DNA of 10,767 nt from positions 1-10,767 of the forward strand of contig SKGJ01000051.1 of assembly GCA_007117525.1 (NCBI GenBank), given 5' to 3'. The notes below the pieces were generated by a model, which was given only the letters and a program-made list of their open reading frames with translations, did no database searches and was not told where the DNA came from. This stretch comes from Alkalimonas sp. Its GTDB lineage: Bacteria > Pseudomonadota > Gammaproteobacteria > Enterobacterales > Alteromonadaceae. A program made the position numbers and the translations under genes. Positions 7,204-10,767 of this stretch are shown in pieces; the first letter of the stretch is position 1, and each line of letters opens with the position of its first letter.

Positions 7204-9527
7204 CCACTGTATTAGCCGCCTTAGAGCACGCCTTACTGAATTCAGGTTCTTTCAACCCGGATATTGAAGTGGCCCCCGCTGCCGTGCTGTGGCCGGACAA
7301 AGACCGTTTATGGCAGCCCATTATTGGCCAGTTGCAAGCGAGACTCCCGCAATTGTGGACCTTAGGCGACTATGCGCCGGAGCAAAAGACTGGCCCGGCT
7401 ATTTGGCTGCGCTGCGCGATGGCTAATCGGGTAGACGGTATTGAAGCAGCTGGCGCTATCCCAATTTTGTATCTGCCGGGTGTCAGTCGCCAGGAAATCA
7501 GGGCCATCGAAAGTTGCCCTGAATCCCTTAAGCCCTTGGCAGAGCTGCAGTACCGAGGCGTGATCTGGTCGCAAGTAAATGCCAAAGACTGGACCATTCT
7601 CGCTTTTTTGCGTTCAGACCAAGGTGGCTTGGGGCTGGACGTAGCCCAAGATCGCGCTGCTTTGCATGCCATGCAACTGGCCTTGTATCGCCTGCTGGAT
7701 GTTGACGTAAGCCTGCTTAAAGGCAAGCGCTTAGATAAAGACTACTTCAATACCTTATTGATTGATGGCGACCCGATTCGTGATCTGTTGCAGTGGTTGG
7801 ATCAGGGCGATGCCTTTAAAGCCGCCAAGGGCGATACCGCCTGGCGAGCCTTTGTAGAGATTATTAAATCGCAGTTGGGTTTTGACCCAGACAAACAAGG
7901 CACATTGAGTGCGGCCGCTTTATTGGCAGCCCACGATGGCCCTTGGCAACCGGTTTGGGATAGATACGGCGAAGCGCCTAAGCGATACCCCAATATCCCT
8001 GCGCAGCTGGAAAAAACAGCGCTGCCCATGGATATGTTTGCCGATAAGAGTGGTTGGCCACAGTGGAATCGGCAACTAGAAAATGAATTGCGCCTGGCAC
8101 TGGCGCGCCTGGAGCAGGCATCCCCTGCGCAAGCCCGCAAATCGATTGCAGATTTGGACAACACCCACGGTGAACGTAGAACCTTGGTGTGGGCAGAGCT
8201 CGGCTTGTCGCCGCTGGCACAGTCATTGAAGTGGCTCAAAAAGCTGGCCGAAGTGACTAAAAGCTCGATTGCGGGTGGCAGTATTGCGGATATGGCCAAT
8301 ACCTATCAAACCGTCGCCTGGCAGGCGGACGATGCGGTTGTGCAAGCGTTAAAGCCCATTGATCAACAAGAAGACTTTGATGCGGCCTCTAAGGCCATTC
8401 GGGCTATGTATACCGATTGGGCGCAAGACGCTGCCCGCTATTTACAAGAGTCCGTGCAAAAACATGGCTACCCTGGACTCATTGCCGCCAACCGTAAGCC
8501 GGTTAAGTACGCCAAAAGCGAGACCGTATTTTTTGTGGATGGTTTGCGCTTTGATGTGGGCAAGCGTTTTTCTGAATCACTGGAAGCCAAAGGCTACAGT
8601 GTCGAGTTGTCGACACAATGGTCCGCTTTACCCAGCGTAACAGCGACGGCTAAACCTGCAGTATCTCCTATAGCGCAGCTTATTTCAGGTGTAGTTGGTA
8701 GCGAGGCTTTCGAACCTTGCGTTAAGGAAACCGAGCAAAAGTTAAGCGGCCATCATTTTCAAAAGCTGCTGGAAACCAACGGCTGGCAAAAACTCGCGAA
8801 AGCCGATGTCGGTGAAAGCACTGGACAAGCTTGGTGCGAGTATGGAGACATAGACTCTGAAGGCCATGACCGGGGTTGGAAGCTGGCAAAACACATTGAT
8901 GCCATTTTGGTCGAAGTCGAAGATCGCATTGCGAGCCTGTTGAACGCTGGCTGGAAGCAAGTCCGTTTGGTCACTGATCACGGATGGTTACTGCTACCTG
9001 GCGGGCTGCCGAAAACAGAACTGCCGGCGGCGTTGGTGGATAGCAAATGGGGGCGCTGTGCTTCGATTAAGCCCGGTTCCCACACCGATGAACAACTGTA
9101 CCCTTGGCATTGGAATGCTGACCAGCATTTTGCACTGGCCAACGGCATTAGTTGCTACAAGCTGGGTGAAGAATATACCCATGGTGGCCTCAGTCTGCAG
9201 GAATGCTTAACACCTGAGTTGATCATTCGTAAGGCAGGCAATGCTTATGTTGATGTTAAAGCTGAAATCACCGATGTTTCCTGGCGCGGCCTGCGTTGCA
9301 ATGTGGCCGTAGAGGGGGCGTTTGAAGGTTTATTGTTGGACGTTCGCTTAGATGCTGGAGACGCTACGACAAGCAAGGTTATGAGCACAAAGCCGATTAA
9401 AGATTCCGGCGTAGGCTCTGTGGTTATTGATGATGAAGATTTAGAAGGCGTTGCTGCGGTGATCGTGGTGCTTACCGAAAGTGGTGAGCTAATCGCCCAG
9501 CAGCAAACGCGTATCGGCGGAGAATAA
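7200..9527 (+). CDS. pglZ: BREX-1 PglZ, alkaline-phosphatase-fold protein
   Basis: PglZ is the signature BREX component, a member of the alkaline phosphatase superfamily that is required for methylation and phage exclusion together with PglX. From the ATG at 7200 the protein has 775 residues. The metallo-phosphatase core is in the second half: 'VFFVDGLRFD' with Asp447 and Asp452, a segment SVTATAKP at 479-486 holding the Thr expected near the nucleophile position, 'LVTDHGW' with Asp593 and His594, and 'HGGLSLQE' with His661. All the expected metal-site segments are present, so the gene looks intact. The N-terminal ~440 residues are PglZ-specific and partly helical. The length is somewhat below that of the commoner long BREX-1 PglZ proteins (about 830 or more) and fits what is annotated as the 'type B' PglZ of BREX-1; this subtype call is from memory. 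It is coupled upstream by ATGA, and brxL follows after 3 bases. Confidence 0.94.
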   Translation: MTTVLAALEHALLNSGSFNPDIEVAPAAVLWPDKDRLWQPIIGQLQARLPQLWTLGDYAPEQKTGPAIWLRCAMANRVDGIEAAGAIPILYLPGVSRQEIRAIESCPESLKPLAELQYRGVIWSQVNAKDWTILAFLRSDQGGLGLDVAQDRAALHAMQLALYRLLDVDVSLLKGKRLDKDYFNTLLIDGDPIRDLLQWLDQGDAFKAAKGDTAWRAFVEIIKSQLGFDPDKQGTLSAAALLAAHDGPWQPVWDRYGEAPKRYPNIPAQLEKTALPMDMFADKSGWPQWNRQLENELRLALARLEQASPAQARKSIADLDNTHGERRTLVWAELGLSPLAQSLKWLKKLAEVTKSSIAGGSIADMANTYQTVAWQADDAVVQALKPIDQQEDFDAASKAIRAMYTDWAQDAARYLQESVQKHGYPGLIAANRKPVKYAKSETVFFVDGLRFDVGKRFSESLEAKGYSVELSTQWSALPSVTATAKPAVSPIAQLISGVVGSEAFEPCVKETEQKLSGHHFQKLLETNGWQKLAKADVGESTGQAWCEYGDIDSEGHDRGWKLAKHIDAILVEVEDRIASLLNAGWKQVRLVTDHGWLLLPGGLPKTELPAALVDSKWGRCASIKPGSHTDEQLYPWHWNADQHFALANGISCYKLGEEYTHGGLSLQECLTPELIIRKAGNAYVDVKAEITDVSWRGLRCNVAVEGAFEGLLLDVRLDAGDATTSKVMSTKPIKDSGVGSVVIDDEDLEGVAAVIVVLTESGELIAQQQTRIGGE

Positions 9528-9530
9528 ACA

Positions 9531-10767
9531 ATGGAATTAGACCAGCTCGATCAAATTGCCGCCGCGCACTTGGAAGGTTACTTAGTCCGTAAGGATTTAG
9601 TGCGAACCTTTGCTCGGCAATTTCCTGTGCCTACCTATGTGGTTGAGTTTCTATTAGGCCGGTACTGTGCCAGCACTGATCCAGATGAAATTGAGGAGGG
9701 GCTGGAAATTGTTCAGCGGCAATTGGAGTCGCGAACGGTCAGAGCCGGTGAAGAAGAGCTGTTTAAAGCGAGAGCCTATAAGAACGGTACGGTAAAGCTG
9801 ATCGATTTGGTCAGTGCCCGATTCAGCCAAAAAGATAATGGTTACGTGGCGACTTTACCCAGCGTACAGCTCAATCGTGTGCGTATTAATGATAACGTCG
9901 TAGACGATAATGAGCGACTATTAACGGGTGGGTTCTACGCCGAAATCACCCTGGAGTACGACTCTGTGATTGCCGAAGAAAAAGGCGATGCCTTTGGCAT
10001 TAAGGATTTACGCCCCATTCAGCTTTCAAAGCGTGACGTGCTCGATGACTTAGCCGAAGCAAGAAAGCAGTTTACCAGTCAGCAGTGGAAAGACTTTCTT
10101 CTGCGCAGTATTGGGCTCGAAGCGAATGCTTTGAGCGATCGCGCCAAGGATGCCAACTTGCTGCGTATGGTTCCCTTCGTAGAGCGTAACTATAACCTGG
10201 TGGAGCTGGGGCCGCGTGGTACCGGCAAGAGCCATCTCTTCCAGCAGGTTTCTCCTTATGCGCATTTGATTTCCGGCGGTAAAGCAACTATCGCCAAAAT
10301 GTTTGTGAATAATGCTTCCGGTGCGCGCGGCTTGGTATGCCAATATGATGTTGTCTGTTTTGACGAAGTGAGTGGAATTTCCTTCGATTCCAAAGAAGGG
10401 ATCAACATCATGAAAGGTTATATGGAGTCCGGTGAGTTTTCACGAGGGAAAGAGAGCATCCGAGCTGATGGTTCCATGGTTTTCGTAGGTAACTTTGATG
10501 TTGATGTCGAACATCAACAAAGAGTTGGTCATCTTTTTGGCCCTTTACCGCCTGAGATGCGAGACGATACCGCTTGGATGGATCGTATTCATTGCTATCT
10601 TCCTGGCTGGGATGTGCCGAAAATGAATAAAGAGCTTACGACCGATCACTTCGGATTAGTCAGTGATTTCTTTTCAGAATGTTTAAGCCGGCTACGTTTT
10701 CAAAGTCGTGTCAGTGTTTTGCAGAATCGAGTTCATTTCGGCGGTGCTTTAAGTGGTCGAGATGTCA
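9531..10767 (+). CDS. brxL: BREX Lon-like AAA+ protein BrxL, 3' truncated by window
   Basis: The frame is open from the ATG at 9531 (GGAG at 9519-9522, 8 bases before) to the window end, giving 412 residues with no stop. The N-terminal ~190 residues match the BrxL style: 'EGYLVRKDLVRTF', 'YVVEFLLGRYCAS', 'EIEEGLEIV', and 'TGGFYAEITLEYD' at the end of a beta-rich part. An AAA+ domain follows with Walker A GPRGTGKS at 227-234, Walker B VVCFDEV at 274-280 (Asp278, Glu279), a sensor-1 Asn321 in 'VFVGNFD', and 'MDRIH' with Arg352 as a possible arginine finger. The Lon-like C-terminal part of the ~680-residue family should lie beyond the window. BrxL forms ring assemblies that bind DNA and is needed for exclusion, though not for methylation, in the systems studied. 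It is last in the usual type 1 order. Whether it ends normally cannot be seen. Confidence 0.93.
   Translation, partial: MELDQLDQIAAAHLEGYLVRKDLVRTFARQFPVPTYVVEFLLGRYCASTDPDEIEEGLEIVQRQLESRTVRAGEEELFKARAYKNGTVKLIDLVSARFSQKDNGYVATLPSVQLNRVRINDNVVDDNERLLTGGFYAEITLEYDSVIAEEKGDAFGIKDLRPIQLSKRDVLDDLAEARKQFTSQQWKDFLLRSIGLEANALSDRAKDANLLRMVPFVERNYNLVELGPRGTGKSHLFQQVSPYAHLISGGKATIAKMFVNNASGARGLVCQYDVVCFDEVSGISFDSKEGINIMKGYMESGEFSRGKESIRADGSMVFVGNFDVDVEHQQRVGHLFGPLPPEMRDDTAWMDRIHCYLPGWDVPKMNKELTTDHFGLVSDFFSECLSRLRFQSRVSVLQNRVHFGGALSGRDV

Noticed and set aside
7802..8299. 165-codon open frame on the minus strand inside pglZ
   Set aside because: It lies fully antisense to pglZ, which has clear motifs on both sides, and its translation is rich in Ser, Ala and Cys with no recognisable domain. 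It looks like a by-product of GC-rich codons.
8599..8616. Perfect 7-bp inverted repeat GTGTCGA/TCGACAC with a 4-base loop
   Set aside because: It is within pglZ coding sequence, has no T run after it, and is isolated; no partner copy was seen that would make it an operator or repeat.
10050..10343. 97-codon open frame on the minus strand
   Set aside because: It is antisense to brxL across the Walker A region; no ribosome site or motif was seen.
1..10767. CRISPR arrays, tRNAs, transposases or att sites
   Set aside because: No regularly spaced repeats, no tRNA-like cloverleaf and no transposase or integrase motifs were seen; the window is almost wholly coding.

Overview
This window covers most of a type 1 BREX (bacteriophage exclusion) operon. 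It carries two extra ATPase-effector gene pairs, one on each side of the methyltransferase gene pglX. All genes lie on the + strand with almost no gaps. The order is: 3' end of brxC (1-123), AAA15/ABC-type ATPase (131-1468), PIN-domain protein (1465-1926), pglX (1930-5427), a second ABC-type ATPase (5429-6532), a DUF4276 protein (6529-7203), pglZ (7200-9527), and the first ~60% of brxL (9531 to the window edge). brxA, brxB and most of brxC should lie upstream, and the Lon-like end of brxL downstream.

The organism looks like a gammaproteobacterium of moderate GC content. This rests only on codon usage, Shine-Dalgarno sites and the style of the BREX proteins; no housekeeping gene is present to confirm it. 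BREX loci are usually carried on defence islands, plasmids or integrative elements, but no integrase, transposase, tRNA or att site is visible here.

The BREX core should work as follows. PglX methylates host DNA at the N6 of adenine in a non-palindromic site. BrxC, PglZ (alkaline-phosphatase fold) and BrxL (AAA+ with a Lon-like domain) act with it to block replication of unmodified phage DNA. The two extra pairs each join an SMC/ABC-like ATPase to a small putative nuclease: a PIN fold with a complete acidic quartet, and a DUF4276 protein with a Toprim-like EGxTE start. Each pair is joined by an ATGA stop/start overlap. The layout resembles that of PARIS (AriA/AriB) and other ATPase-nuclease immunity modules, so these could be back-up or guard systems embedded in BREX. 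That function is inference.

Base composition varies along the operon. The 5' halves of both ATPase genes are AT-rich (about 32-38% GC in sampled 60-base lines) while much of pglX is 55-65%. Within pglX a segment at about 3841-4380 drops to about 43% GC and probably marks a swapped target-recognition region. There is no stretch over 10 bases without a gene, apart from the window edges, and no RNA gene or CRISPR array was seen.
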